Below are positions 36,618 through 49,135 of a stretch of 64,000 bases of DNA, piece by piece. The notes under the pieces are model-generated. The model was given only the letters and a program-made list of their open reading frames with translations, was not told where the DNA came from and made no database searches. This DNA comes from Steromphala cineraria (taxonomy: Eukaryota; Mollusca; Gastropoda; Trochida; Trochidae), in contig OU744720.1 in assembly GCA_916613615.1 (NCBI GenBank), positions 6,923,749 through 6,987,748 on the forward strand, given 5' to 3'. Position 1 is the stretch's first letter, and each line of letters begins with the position of its first letter. Made by a program: the position numbers and the translations under genes.

Positions 36618-38748
36618 CAAACGTTAGTTGTTTTAATAAAACAATATTCGAGACTGACACATTATTTCGGAGTTTGATCAACCTTTATTTCAGTACTGAG
36701 AAGGCGACATACCAAGTATATATATGCGACATTTTACAACTATATTTTCGTTAAGACAAAAAATGTAATGAAGAGAATGTGTTTTGAACTATTGGATGGA
36801 TAGAATAGATTTTTAAATATTTGTAATTGTCATAAGCTGATCAAAAAAGAAGAAAGGACATTCCTCTTCTCTAACATTACTTCTATACAACATTAAAGGT
36901 TCATAAATAAATTCATAAATCTTCCCTTTTCAATAGCCAGTCCACAGGAGGAACAACATACACGAGCTGGATGACGATATTCTAAATTTCTTAATTAATG
37001 ATTAACACATGATGAATAAAGTTCACTATTATTGTGAGTTTTCAAAAAATACGAAATAATTGAATTATATAGATGTTGAAAGTTCCAATGAATAAAATCA
37101 TTTCCATGAGGCACCTCCTCATCTTTGGTCATTTAAAATTAAAATATATTTTAACAAAGACTTGTCGTTTGCTAGTATTTATCTGTTGTGGAGCTAATGT
37201 TTATTCTTCATGCGTTAAATGCTTTCCAACTTATCTTGGGTTCGAACGTTACAAAAGAAGTATTTTCCATTTTTCCGTCCCTTGATTCATAACAATGAAA
37301 AATATCTTTATGGTGACATCGTACAACGAAATTAAAGCGCATGTCACTTGAAAGTCCCCACGTGACTTTTGAACCATCACATCCATATATATATATGTAC
37401 ACTACTCTTATGTTCTGCAAAATTAGGATAGTGTCTTGCTCTAGATTCTTCAATATACAACACGCTTTCTATTTCCCTCACGCACCCATTTACAGGCACA
37501 TAGATATAAAAACCCACTTAAAAATTCCTTAACTGTATATGACATCAGTTTCATATAACAATTATGAACAACTAGTCTTGTGTCTATTAATAATACAGCG
37601 TTCACTCCTTTCGCTGAAGTCGCTATAACGTGACAATTTGTCACAATGGACACTAATTACGCGCATATCCGGAACCGTTTATTCATCAGTTATCAATATG
37701 AAAGTCCTCTGAGGACACTCGCTGTATATTAAACCTACTTCCGCATTCTCTTTTATTAGCAGTGATGACGTAATACGTCAGTCGCTCACCCACGCAATGA
37801 GATAAGGTCAAAGGTCACGCAAGCTTTCTGCGATTATGTCAACAATCTGACCTCTGTGTGACCCAATGCTAACAGATGAAACCAGGGGTTTTTGCACAGG
37901 CTTAATTCCTGGTTCACAGTTTAGCATGTCATGGAACTGATACTGTGGTGTCACGCACATACAAGCTATTTCGGGAATCTTAGGGAAAACACGTTGGTTT
38001 CTTGAAATTAATCTTTCGTCAGAGGCATAGAAAATCATGTATATTGTATATATAGAGAGAGTTTATTTCAGTAATATACATATGCACACCGAATTATTCC
38101 CCGAGAATCGATTATTATATTTAATGTAGGGATACAGCCTATTTTACAAGTTCATATGCTCCAAAGAAAAATGTTTAAAAAATCCGATTTCATAACCACT
38201 TACAATATAGACAAGTAGGAACGAGAAACAAAGTTTTATAATGTCAAGTCAATAAAACGTAACGCTTCTCCTCAAGATAAAATTTTCAAAATTAAAACAT
38301 TTACATGAAATATGAATCACTGGGACTAATGAGATTTTAGGACGGATTTAAAGTGTTAAAGTTGTCTGGATGAAAGCAAAAAGCCATGTTTAAACAAATC
38401 ATGATATTTTATTCAAGATCTATTTGGCTTTTGAATTTAAGTAATCAATTCTTCAATTCAAATTATTGAAACAGAACTCTTCAAGCCCCCTGCTATACAC
38501 GTGTTTTTGTGTCCGTAAAGCTCTTTAGCTCTCCTAGCCGGAAACACAGAGCCATAAAATTATGATTTTTTAACAAGAAATGGAAATCCCACTTGAAAAC
38601 TGAAAACAATAAATGACTAATACTACCCCCTGTGCATGCACTAGTTAGACTTGTCGTTACAGGAGAAGGGATGTTACAATCTTTTATTTACATATTTCAA
38701 AATATATTGATTAATTCCCTGTAATCAGAGGCCTTTTATCTATGATGA

Positions 38749-38960
38749 CAATACAATACAATACAATACAATACAATACAATACAATACAATACAATACA
38801 ATACAATATAGTTTATTTAAGTCTCACCATTTGTACAACAGGGGTAAAATACAGCGGTTAAAATGTGACATGTAAAAGCACAAGTGCCACCCAAAAGGGT
38901 TATGAGAGACTATACATTGTATATGCTATAAAGCTTAAAATCAATATAGTTAATGTAAAG
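38749..38960 (-). mobile_element. retroposon 3' end with (ATTGT)n microsatellite tail
   Basis: Read on the minus strand: TCTCTCATAACCCTTTTGGG, then TGGC and GTACAAATGGTGAGACTTAA, then ATAAAC and (ATTGT)n (38749-38809 on plus). The same 3' sequence recurs near 43.0, 43.7, 44.0, 45.1 and 58.5 kb, each with its own tail. It is probably a 5'-truncated LINE or SINE family. Confidence 0.65.
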
Positions 38961-38999
38961 TGTAGTAAGAAGTAAAGAAATGTAATTGCACTATAAGGA

Positions 39000-40370
39000 T
39001 ACATAAATTATGTTATAAGCTTATAAAATAATAATCTAAAAATGTATGTATACAAAAAGTAGGTGATAAGATACATATGTTTTGCCGGAGTCGGCATGCT
39101 AGTCTAGCTGAATCAGCAGTGTGATTAAAACACGCTGATGTAGCAGGATGTAATGTATTTAACATAAAATTCTAAAGGACAGCGTATTTTCTCTCTTTTT
39201 TTCTTTTTTTAGTCATGTGTAATATGATCTACATTAACCTTGCATATAACATGCACAGTTTTGATGTTGAACATTGTCCCGGCTCGTACACCGTGAAACT
39301 ACTGCAAGTTGGTGTGGGTGACAGATGGAGAAACCTACACAACATCAGATAGGCGACAGCTGATCACGTGAAGACTACGACAAGTTTGTCGAGCAATATT
39401 TAAACTTATCATTTAAACTCTGAAATGATATGGTTATTGATATATAATTTATTGATATGGAAAAAAAGGAAAAGTCGCCTGAGTTTTTATCAGATCTCTA
39501 AAGCCTTCTTAGGCTTTTATTTTGTATGATGTCTGACTGACAAACTAGTCAAGCAACTACACTGTCGTATTGCTAGGCTACAACACATATATAGAGGATT
39601 ATTGCGTTTATTATCCATGTTTTTTGGACATGTTATAATCAGATGACTTGTAGTATGAAGAGCCTCAGGGAACTGGTCCTTTCGCTTCAGATCTCAACTC
39701 CCGACAGGGGCTCGGCAACTTTGTCTGCAGTAGAGAACTGTTCTCAACGCAGTCAGGTTTGGGTGCAATGCTACACTGAATTTCAGTGCAGTACCACCCA
39801 TGGTTCGCTAGTTCCAGCCGATGCTCACAGGTTTCACCGCAATACATAGCCACAATAGTGTTGCGGGCTGCAATAATACTAGCAGCCGCGATATAAGTGA
39901 AATACTCTTGAAAGCGGCGATAAACCCCACATCACATCACATAAGATCTCAACTTGCAGTTCAAAAGGTTATGAAACAATAATTTCATCTACAGTCGAAG
40001 TGTTTGACTTTATGAATGGAAACCGATATGCCATTAAACAACGTAATGTATGTAAACCTCAATAACATGTGTCGCTACATAACCAATCCCTTTAATATTG
40101 AAGCACAGGTGCTCTGTATTGATGTTCAAGTGATGAAAGTGTGTGTCGCACGAAAGAATTTACTGTTACTTAATTAACCATTCCTAGGAGTGAAAACTGT
40201 GACGTATGATATTTCTAAGGGTTATGTTATTGAAAATGTTTCAAACATTATTGCATTGTCCAGATTTATGGTGACGTGTTTTAATATTGTTTAACATGTA
40301 CACCTTTGTGTCGAATATTTAAAAAGTTAAAGTTCAAAGATAATTGAATTTAATAAATAAACGACAATGT
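39000..40370. other. no gene recognised
   Basis: AT-rich sequence. The frames at 39643-39849 (plus) and 39665-39853 (minus) overlap each other on opposite strands and show no recognisable domain. Confidence 0.35.
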
Positions 40371-40734
40371 TTAAAGGGGCAGTAGCACGTTTTTTGATAA
40401 TTTTACATTTTAAATATTTCACTTATAATTGTAAGTAAATGCTAAATGTATCATATTGACAGTGTCAACAATCTCATTACATAAGCCAATCACCCATAGT
40501 CAGAGGACAAAGTATGAGGCTTCACATAAAATCCATTGGCGGCCATTTTTTTGTGAACACCTTTAATTCATTTTTGTAAGAAAAATGAATCTCATGGCTG
40601 AACTTTACGTTATATATTTGAATTATTACTGCTCCATTAAGTTTAAAGACCTTGTCTTTCAATTGGAACCATTACTTTTCATGTTCCTGACATCACCTTA
40701 TATTCCCCCTAAAAACGTGCTACTGCCCCTTTAA
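40371..40734 (+). mobile_element. MITE, intact copy 1 (364 bp)
   Basis: Bounded by TTAAAGGGGCAGTAGCACGT and its inverted complement ACGTGCTACTGCCCCTTTAA. There is no coding capacity. TTAA at both ends suggests a TTAA target duplication (piggyBac-like), although a TA duplication with a longer terminal repeat cannot be excluded. The 42.4-kb copy has the same length and colinear internal sequence. Confidence 0.9.
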
Positions 40735-41136
40735 CTCTTGCATGAAAGTTGGCAACACGTGGCATCTATTTTCAATGATGCTGATCATATCCTGGGAACA
40801 TGTTTTACACGCCTTTTCTTTCCAATATCAAGGTTGCTTCGTCTAATCTACACTAGATATGTATGATTTATATCATTATTCAAAATAATTTACATGAATC
40901 CTTTACCATTTTGACAGTTTATTATCAAGTTTTACTATTATAGCTAAAGTTATGAATTTGACCGCTAAACACATTTCACGCACTTTTTATTTTAGCATCA
41001 AATATTTAAATAAAAAAGTTTCTTCATTTTCGAAGAAGGTAATTATTAATCTTCAAAATGATAAAACATATACACCATTTCGGTAAACAAAGTGTCATAC
41101 GTGACAGGTCAATGGACTTTCATTGCACTCTCTTTC

Positions 41137-41218
41137 AAATCAGATCGAAACTTTCACTTCTACCTCGCTGTGTTTCTTGAGACGCATCGAGGTTGGGGAG
41201 AAAGTTTCGATCTGATTT
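41137..41218. repeat. perfect 19-bp inverted repeat (hairpin)
   Basis: AAATCAGATCGAAACTTTC (41137-41155) pairs exactly with GAAAGTTTCGATCTGATTT (41200-41218). The 44-bp loop contains further complementary CCTCG/CGAGG. It could be a small fold-back element or the core of a decayed one. Confidence 0.85.
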
Positions 41219-41437
41219 AAATGAGATTGCTTGCACTGGTACACATTTAGTCTCAGAAGTATTTTTTTCAATATTGACAATATTTTTAGACAAATCATGT
41301 ATTATAACTAAATGGAGCCCAGAAGATGCTTTAACTTAAAGCTGAACGATCTAGACTTCCTATACTTTTCTAGACTTGGTTGGTCATCAATTAAATATTT
41401 TTGTTTAAGGGTCTGGATGACAGACTATAATCACCAG

Positions 41438-41625
41438 GACCTGTCACATTAGTACTGCTTCATGACTGTGTATTAAATAGGAGCCTTTTACATAGTCTAG
41501 ATCCTATTTCTGCAATTCTAGATTGACTGAATACACAATGAAAAGCCTCAAGAAATAAAATAATATAAATGAAGGTACAGTAATCATTTTAAATATTTCA
41601 TGGACTAAATTTTAGTCTACTGTCC
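41438..41625. repeat. dispersed repeat copy A (inverted relative to 59.6 kb)
   Basis: Its reverse complement aligns by eye with 59603-59775. Shared blocks include GTAGACTAAAAT, GTACCTTCATTTATATT, ATTTCTTGAGG, ATTCAGTCA and AAGGCTCCTAT, all in the same order. The family is unidentified. Confidence 0.7.
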
Positions 41626-42375
41626 ACCGACTCCACTACTAGCATGCACCGTCTATCAGGTGGACATTGCTAATTCTCCGTGTGACCATCTCCCTCACCA
41701 GCGCTGCTATCGGTCAGCTTTTCTTATCGATCATAACGTGCTGTCATTATGTTCATGTTATTTACACTGATACACCTGATTCAGTGGATGTATCGATGTG
41801 TACACAGGAAGGTAGATGTACTGATAAGTCTGGTTCCGACTTACTGATATCGCATGCTCATGAGATACGTGAGTTATTGTCTATCCTCGGGGAATATACT
41901 ATCAACATTTACTCATTTAAAGATTATCTTGCTGTGACACTTCACAGGTAGCATTATGTATTACTCACATAACATTACACCTTCGGCACCATTAAGTAGC
42001 GCTAACTTAAAATCTACGAGTTTTATTTGTATAAATAATCATAAATGACCTCATAAAATAAAAAAAAACAAGTTTCTTCTCCATCAAAATCTCTGGGTTT
42101 GATGAATGCCCTGTGATGGTATTGGTGAGGTTTCGGGCGAAATTATTATTCTGAATAGAAGTTCAACATAAATATATATGCATGTATGTGCACCGAAAGC
42201 TTAAGTCACTTTATTACCAAATCTTCCACATAACATAAATACACTAGAGTCTTCTCATCTATATACTACAAGTGAGAAACAGGACAGACATCACGTATTC
42301 TTCAAGCTTTAGCTTTGTTATAAATCTTTAGAGACAGTCACGTAAAATACTTTTTTATTTTTATAATAATCTTTG
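41626..42375. other. no gene recognised
   Basis: The frame at 41667-41951 is open for 94 codons but has no recognisable domain or clear splice context. Confidence 0.35.
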
Positions 42376-42739
42376 TTAAAGGGGCAGTAGCACGTTTTTT
42401 GATAATTTTATATTTTAAAATTTTCAGTGATAATTGTAAGTTAATGTTAAATGTATTATTTTGACAGTGTCAAAATGTCATTACACAAGTCAATCATCCA
42501 TAGTCGGAGGACAAAGTATGAAGATTCACATAAAATACATAGGCCGCCATTTTTGTGTGAACACCTTTAATTCATTTTCTGTAAGAAAAAGGAATCGCAT
42601 GGCTAAACTTTATGTTAAATATTTGAATTATTACTGCTCCATTTAGTTTAAATACATTGTCTTTCAATTGGAACCATTAATTTTCATTTTCCTGACATCA
42701 CCTCATATTCCCCCTAAAAACGTGCTACTGCCCCTTTAA
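42376..42739 (+). mobile_element. MITE, intact copy 2 (364 bp)
   Basis: Same family and orientation as 40371-40734, with TTAAAGGGGCAGTAGCACGT and its inverted partner at the two ends. Internal sequence is colinear but clearly diverged. The open frame at 42461-42646 lies wholly inside the MITE and is not a gene. Confidence 0.9.
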
Positions 42740-42949
42740 AGGCCAAGGTGTTCAGGATACTTTTCAGGCGACGACTGTCTTTAAAGGTACGATACGAATA
42801 CCCCATGACATTGAACATTGCATATTTCACATGAAATTAAATGATCAGTTGGGATATATTTTCGCTCCTTAAAATATGAGTGACATTTGCAAACTTATTT
42901 TACAGCGAAGAACTCTCCTACAGTTTAACAAATAATTTATTGTATATTT

Positions 42950-43123
42950 TTATTTTATTTATATATTTTATGTCATGTATTTATTGAAGTCTACTTTATA
43001 TTGTATCTTTTAGCCTCTCGTAACACATTTATGGGTGGCTCACTCTTTTACCCTTTTTTTCAGATTGTATCAATGTATATGTATTTTATGTAAAAAATTG
43101 AGGTGAGACTTAAATAAATTAAC

Positions 43124-43156
<33 letters not shown>

Positions 43157-43158
43157 GA
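42950..43158 (+). mobile_element. retroposon 3' end with (CTGT)n tail
   Basis: AGCCTCTCGTAACAC and GGGTGGC, then GAGGTGAGACTTAAATAAAT, then (CTGT)n at 43122-43158. This is the same family as the copies at 38.8, 43.7, 44.0, 45.1 and 58.5 kb. Confidence 0.65.
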
Positions 43159-43591
43159 TAACCGTCATGTAAGCTCTTACTGATATCCCATAATAATGTG
43201 AACTGGCATCAACACACATTAGTTGAAGACAGTCAAGGCCACTTATTATCCAGCAGGCACTTTTTAGAGTATCATATGCTAATCTCTCAAGTTCTAATTA
43301 TTATTTTTTTCGATTGTGACATTAACATGATAATATCCCCAGGAAACAAACTCAAATTTACGATTTCCCCCAGTTTTCATTTTCTTAATATTTGATTGAT
43401 AATTCACATTTCAGTAAACCTGAATGCTTACAGGACCAAGAACAGGATCAAGAACTGACTAACATTTCTCATAAGAAGCTGAGAAAACTAAGGTTTCTAT
43501 CTCTAGCTTCCCTGTCACATCGTTCTCTTCCAAATGGGGTTTTTAATCCTCTCTAGGAGCTGATGTTGGGATGATTCTCCCCTAGGCTATG

Positions 43592-43687
43592 AACACATGA
43601 TAAGGGGATTCAGATTACACGGGCTGACACTCTCTGCCTCTCTAGCAGGGAGTTCGGTGCCACGGAACTGTGGATTGAGTTTTTCAA

Positions 43688-43718
<31 letters not shown>

Positions 43719-44095
43719 TATTTTATTAAAGTCTCACCTCTTTAAAAGTACAGAAGTATATACAAACAAAATAAAACATAGCTAAGAAACACACATATAG
43801 GGATATGAGAGACTTTACGTACAATATATATACCAACACATGATAACGGGATTCAGATTACACGGGCTGACAGTCTCTGGTTAGGGAGTTCGGTGCCACG
43901 GTACTGTGGATTGAGTGTTTCAAAGACATGATTTCGAGAAGATGAGTGGTAACAAACAGACAGACACACAGTTAAAGTTTCACTTCATTACGCGATATAC
44001 ATAGATGTACACACACAACATGAGCTATGAGTTACGAGCTACGAGCTACGAGAAAGATACAAGATGAATACAATATTTAAAATGTAAAGGGTGCA
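43592..44095. repeat. tandem duplication of about 243 bp containing a retroposon end
   Basis: ACACATGATAA(G/C)GGGATTC, then AGATTACACGGGCTGACA, GGGAGTTCGGTGCCACGG and GGATTGAGT start at 43592 and again at 43835. Each copy continues into an (ACAG)-rich stretch and the GTCTCACC or GTTTCACTT retroposon end in minus orientation. The (ACAG)n tract in copy 1 is 43688-43719. Confidence 0.8.
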
Positions 44096-44133
44096 TGATG
44101 TAAGATAGAAAAATATAATGCCTTGCTTTAATA

Positions 44134-44215
44134 AATTGAAAAATCTGAAAGGTTTATTAAAAATCTGAAAGGTTTATTTAAAATCTGAAAGGTTTATTAA
44201 AAATCTTAAAGGTAG
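44134..44215. repeat. 21-bp tandem repeat, four units
   Basis: AAAATCTGAAAGGTTTATTA is repeated four times with minor variation. Confidence 0.85.
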
Positions 44216-46636
44216 GGGTACATTTCTAAAAGATTCAGGATACAGTTATTGCACAAAGAAATAATTACTTTCCATTGTATTGTAAAAATGTTGATTTATC
44301 TGATAAATTGATTTGAGCAAGTATGATAAGCAACTAAGTGTTCCTATCATTGTCTTGTTCCTCTGTACCTCAGTGTCTAAATATAATAACCCTCATTTGC
44401 ACTGCGAAACCAATCGTGATTTTGCAGTTTGTTGTACAACTCATTCTTTACGTGATTCTATGTTTTTCGGCCGGCCACTTTTAGTCAGAATCGCAATACT
44501 GCGATAATCAGTTTAAATATCATACCTGTTGTGACACATTGTGTAAGACATTGTGTTCCATTAAAAACTAGAGAAATATATCTTGGCAATAAAATTAGGA
44601 TTCAGTTCAAATTAAATCGAGAATTATGCATAGCTGTAGGTAGCGCAACACAGGTTAGACAATGATAGATGGATGTGAACCAATGACTTCCCAACCAGGT
44701 CACCCTGCAGCTTGCATGCCACCCATGCATTTATCATTTACATATAGGTGCTAGCTTGTAGAATTCATAACCTTGCACATGTCTCTCCCACCCTGATGTA
44801 CACGACAAGATGTGGGCAGCATAGAACAGTGCAGGCAGACAGAAACAAGCGTATAACGCAACACAACAAAAGGTTTAATGTATCATATATTTTATATATT
44901 TTATATATATATATTTTTTTTATTATATATAACGCCAATTAATTTGATTAGAAATTTCTTTACTTTTTTTTATTTAAAAAAAATAAATATTTATGCTATA
45001 TGTGTGTGAATGTGTTAAGATATTATGTTTATATTATGTATATGTTTTTAATGATTAATAGTGTCTCATAGGCCATGTTTGGCCGAACAACAAACACTTT
45101 TTATACAGTATTTTAAAACGCTTATTATCCTGTTGTATGTTGTGTGACACTTAAATAAACTATTTTTCTTCTTTTCTTCTTCTATATGCCTTCGTATTAC
45201 AAAGCTTGGTCCTGTTTGGAGACAAGGAAAACATACATTTTGATTAATTGCCGTATCCGATCTAGACTTTGACTGATTATATTCCTCTGGGGGAACAGAA
45301 CATGGTGTAGTCGTCTCTTTAAGGAAATAAATCACAATGCACAGACATCATCTCATACATTGTGATATTCTGAAGTTATCCGCGTGAATCTAAACAATGG
45401 AACTAAAACAACGGAAAACGATATCCTTCCATTCAACATTTCACGAAGAACCAACAGCCTTACGATTTATTTGTAACAATGATATGGGAAAAGAGCATAA
45501 ATTGGTTGCGCAACGGATATAAAGAACCAGTTTACAGATTGTAATATAAAAGTTGAATTCTATCATTGTTGCGCGACCTATTTGCGCTACAAATTGCTTG
45601 TGTATCAATGTGTATGGTTAAAACAATTCCAATTTAAGAAAGGATTGGTAGTTATACAATAAATGGCAAGCACTTAAGACGGGAACTATGAGACTATATT
45701 AGGAAAGGTAAACATCAAAGCGGCCTCTACAGAGGAATCAATATCTTGTATAGTAACACTATTGACCACTTAGAGTTATGTCTATAATGCCATTAACAAT
45801 AGATGTTGGCTATGTGGTGTGTGAACTGCCGGCAGGAATATTGCAGGACATTTATATTGCTATATTTGTCACATTTGTTGCATTAATGAATCCGTTTAGG
45901 GTTAAAATTGCGAATTTATGATTGCTGTTTCTTAAATTTCCTCACTGAAATAAATATATGGACATATTTTTCTCTAAATTTTTTTTTCATTGTTTTCATT
46001 TTCTTCTGTGATATCATATTTGTCAATAAATTGATTAGGCATATGCAACAAAATTTTGCAATAATAAAGGATTTATCGCAACACAATTTCAGGCTTTTCT
46101 TTTAGCACTTCGGGTGGATTGTGTATGCTAACATTTAATTTAAAAGCCTTATAGTCAAATAAAATGTCTTAGAAGAAATCGTTAATAAAAGACGTTATCA
46201 ACACTTTTGATAAGAAATGGTTAACATATTAAGATTTCATCTGTATTAGCAAGTAAAATATGAGTTCATCACTCAACGGAGAAAGTGAGAAGTGTGGGTC
46301 CAAAACACTTCATCGCTTATGCTTTTATCATGCACACTTACACCCATCTTCACTATGAAAGAGTTCCAGGTTTTGCCTGTGACATTTGATGCGGTTCGGT
46401 GGGATCACTGTGTGGGATGAAGCCTTTATGTTGATACTCCCCTGGGAGTTGGGCAGAATATGTATTAGCATGCACAGTAGTTCAATAAGCCAATTATGCC
46501 CATATTAACAACTTGCTCCATAGAAGAGAGAGAGATCCCAAGTGAAGGGCGCAACTCACTCCTGATGCATTCTCTCTGATGTGTGATGTATACCCAAGAG
46601 TACTTGAGACATGCTTGCTTGGTGTTTAGCTAGATG
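44216..46636. other. no gene recognised; one probable retroposon tail
   Basis: Around 45000-45180 the sequence GTGTGACACTTAAATAAACT followed by a TTCTTC-rich run matches the retroposon 3' ends described elsewhere. The rest shows only short unrecognised frames and (AT)-rich low complexity near 44880-44930. Confidence 0.4.
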
Positions 46637-47037
46637 ACACTGTCGTATTCAACCCGTACTCAACTCAAGTAGATACCGTATTCAACCCGTACTCAACTCA
46701 AGTAGATACCGTATTCAACCCGTACTCAACTCAAGTAGATACCGTATTCATCCCGTACTCAACTCAAGTAGATACCGTATTCATCCCGTACTCAACTCAA
46801 GTAGAGACCGTATTCAGCCCGTACTCAACTCAAGTAGATACCGTATTCAACCCGTAATCAACTCAAGTAGATACCGTATTCAACCCGTTCTCAACTCAAG
46901 TAGATACCGTATTCAACACGTACTCAACTCAAGTAGATACCGTATTCAACCCGTACTCAAGTCAAGTAGATACCGTATTCAGCCCGTACTCAACTCAAGT
47001 AGATACCGTATTCAACCCGTACTCAACTCAAGTAGAT
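46637..47037. repeat. 33-bp minisatellite, about 12 units
   Basis: The unit is ACCGTATTCAACCCGTACTC followed by AACTCAAGTAGAT. Units are highly homogeneous with a few point variants, which suggests recent expansion. Confidence 0.95.
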
Positions 47038-47494
47038 ATATCAGTAAACTGTCCCATGCACAATACACTTCAAACCTCAAGATAATGCATCATCAGCAGT
47101 ATTTTAATAAGGATGAGACAAAGCAGCAACACTGTTCCGGATCTTGAGATGTCTCTAGAGAAATGTAATTTGTTAATATTTATCTTTCTATTTTAAAGGT
47201 CATGCAAACACATATTTCAATTAACTATATCTCTTAAAACATATGACTTGTTTTTATGGGCACCATTTAAATATCAAACAAGCACTAGTTATGTTGATAC
47301 TAGTATGTACTTGTGTTATGTCTCTTTGCAACAAGTTATTTCTTGCTGTTTTATGACCAAAAAGATACTTTAATCACAACCTTTCAAATTGGCATTTACG
47401 CAGTATACACAACTATTCTTTAGGAAAAATTTCGCATTTATAGCTACAACTATCGCTAACCCTGTGAAGCTCAGGTTTCTCATGGAATAGCCTC

Positions 47495-47640
47495 TTAAAA
47501 GGATGGTTCGACCGTGTGTGTTTTTGAAAACGAAATTCGAGCCTTCTTCCCTCTATATATGAACATGTTATTGAATAACAATCCAATAATGCATGTAACT
47601 GAGGGTAATGAGAGTGAGTAATGGCAATGATTAAAAGGAA
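47495..47640 (+). mobile_element. possible MITE fragment, second TTAA family
   Basis: TTAAAAGGATGGTTCGACCG, then GAAAACGAAATTCGAG and CTTCCCTCTATATATGA, is colinear with 49037 onward (TTAAAGGGACAGTCCTATCG, then GAAACAAAATTCAACAG and CTTCCCT). A related fragment lies near 57905-57960. No right-hand terminal repeat was found. Confidence 0.4.
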
Positions 47641-47717
47641 ACTACAAAACAATGTTTACCAGTTAAATTTTGATAGACGACATAAACATCAAAACGTGTT
47701 TCAATTTACAGTTTTAC

Positions 47718-47785
47718 ATCCCAAATGATTGTAGCGTTTGACATCCACAACCGATTGTAGCGTTTGACATCACAAATCATTGATC
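47718..47785. repeat. 31-bp tandem duplication
   Basis: GATTGTAGCGTTTGACATC followed by ACAA occurs twice in tandem. Confidence 0.75.
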
Positions 47786-49036
47786 TCTATCGAACACTCT
47801 CTATCAGGACTATGTATTTAACATAATTATGTTTCTAAAAACCACCGACAAAATCAAACCAACTATTCAATGGAATGCGTCCCAGTGTACCGGTGTATAC
47901 CATAGAATACACTCCCCGATACATGCTGCTGTAAGCACGACTCTAAGCCAGCAGACATTAGATCAACCTATCAACAGAGAACAACCCGACGTCACGGTCC
48001 AATGATAACGATGAAACCACTAACGCGGAACGCTTTGAATACATTTGGGATAACGATTTTTGGATTTAGTCCTTTTGAAAGCAAGCACTCATCCGGTTGA
48101 AGATTAATGCCTAGCTATGAGACACTAACGCGGATTAGTGTTTGGAGTGTGATTGGTCGAGCACTGATCTGCGACGGCTCGGTTGTGACCATATATGGTG
48201 ACAGACAAATAGAACGATTATTCCTGTCTCGCCTCAACATGTTACAGAAATTGAACACATATCTATAAAAGGGGATACAAATGAAAAGTAGGTCGATGCT
48301 GCAAGGAATTAATATTTAATAGATAGCAAAAACCTACCCCAGTGCTATTTGTAACCTTATTTGGGTCCAAGTAATGTCTCTTTTTGTCCTTTTTTAAAGA
48401 TTTAAAAGCTCTTCAGAGCAGACATATTTTATTCTATGGCAAACTAGTTTGAACTGAAGGTAGGGTCAACCTCTGACTCGATCTGGACGACTTTAAATTT
48501 CGATTTAAGTTTTTATTATTTTAATCAAATGATATGACATATAATGCCTACATGATGCCCCATACACACAAATGGCTTTAGATTTTATAATGTACTGGGC
48601 TTGTTTTGGGCCGAATTTCAAGATACATTTAGAAAACAAAGAATGAAAATAACCTTTGAAACATCTGACAGCATGGATCGCGGCCTGAATGCCGTATATG
48701 GCAGTGACATATTTACATGGTGTGGTCGATAGAACCTGACAGCCAATTAGTTGCTAGATGACAAGATACATGGTGCGACTAACTATAGCTGGTCAGTCTG
48801 TATTCAATCAATGCAATGGAGCCATGTCAGCATGTGACACGGCAGAATAAGGTTAACTGGGAGGACATGCACGTTGCACATGATTCAACTTCCAGCAGTA
48901 GAGATACGATTCAACGGTTGAGGTTATGGTTATAAATAACGGACGCTTACTAGTGAAACGGGATTTTGAAACTTATTTATAGCAGGCGAAAGGAAAACGT
49001 GATTTGTAACATACACCAGTTGGTTCCGGAACACCC

Positions 49037-49135
49037 TTAAAGGGACAGTCCTATCGGGGTATTTTTCTGTGGAAACAAAATTCAACAGTACTTCCCTGTT
49101 TATACTTATATATGATCTTGTTAACATGTAACATT
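49037..49135 (+). mobile_element. possible MITE fragment, second TTAA family
   Basis: Starts TTAAAGGGACAGTCCTATCG followed by GGGTATTTTT. It shares CAGTCCT(A/G)TCGGGGTATTT with 57914-57932 and internal order with 47495. Only one end is present. Confidence 0.45.

Larger units (their letters stand above)
35081..38740. other. no gene recognised
   Basis: AT-rich sequence with only short unrecognised frames. It contains a SINE-tail-like fragment at 36056-36120 and a 26-bp tandem duplication at 36566-36617. Confidence 0.4.

Noticed and set aside
38741..38815. CRISPR-like or telomere-like array
   Set aside because: The pentanucleotide run is a simple microsatellite tail of a retroposon. There are no spacers, and the host is eukaryotic.
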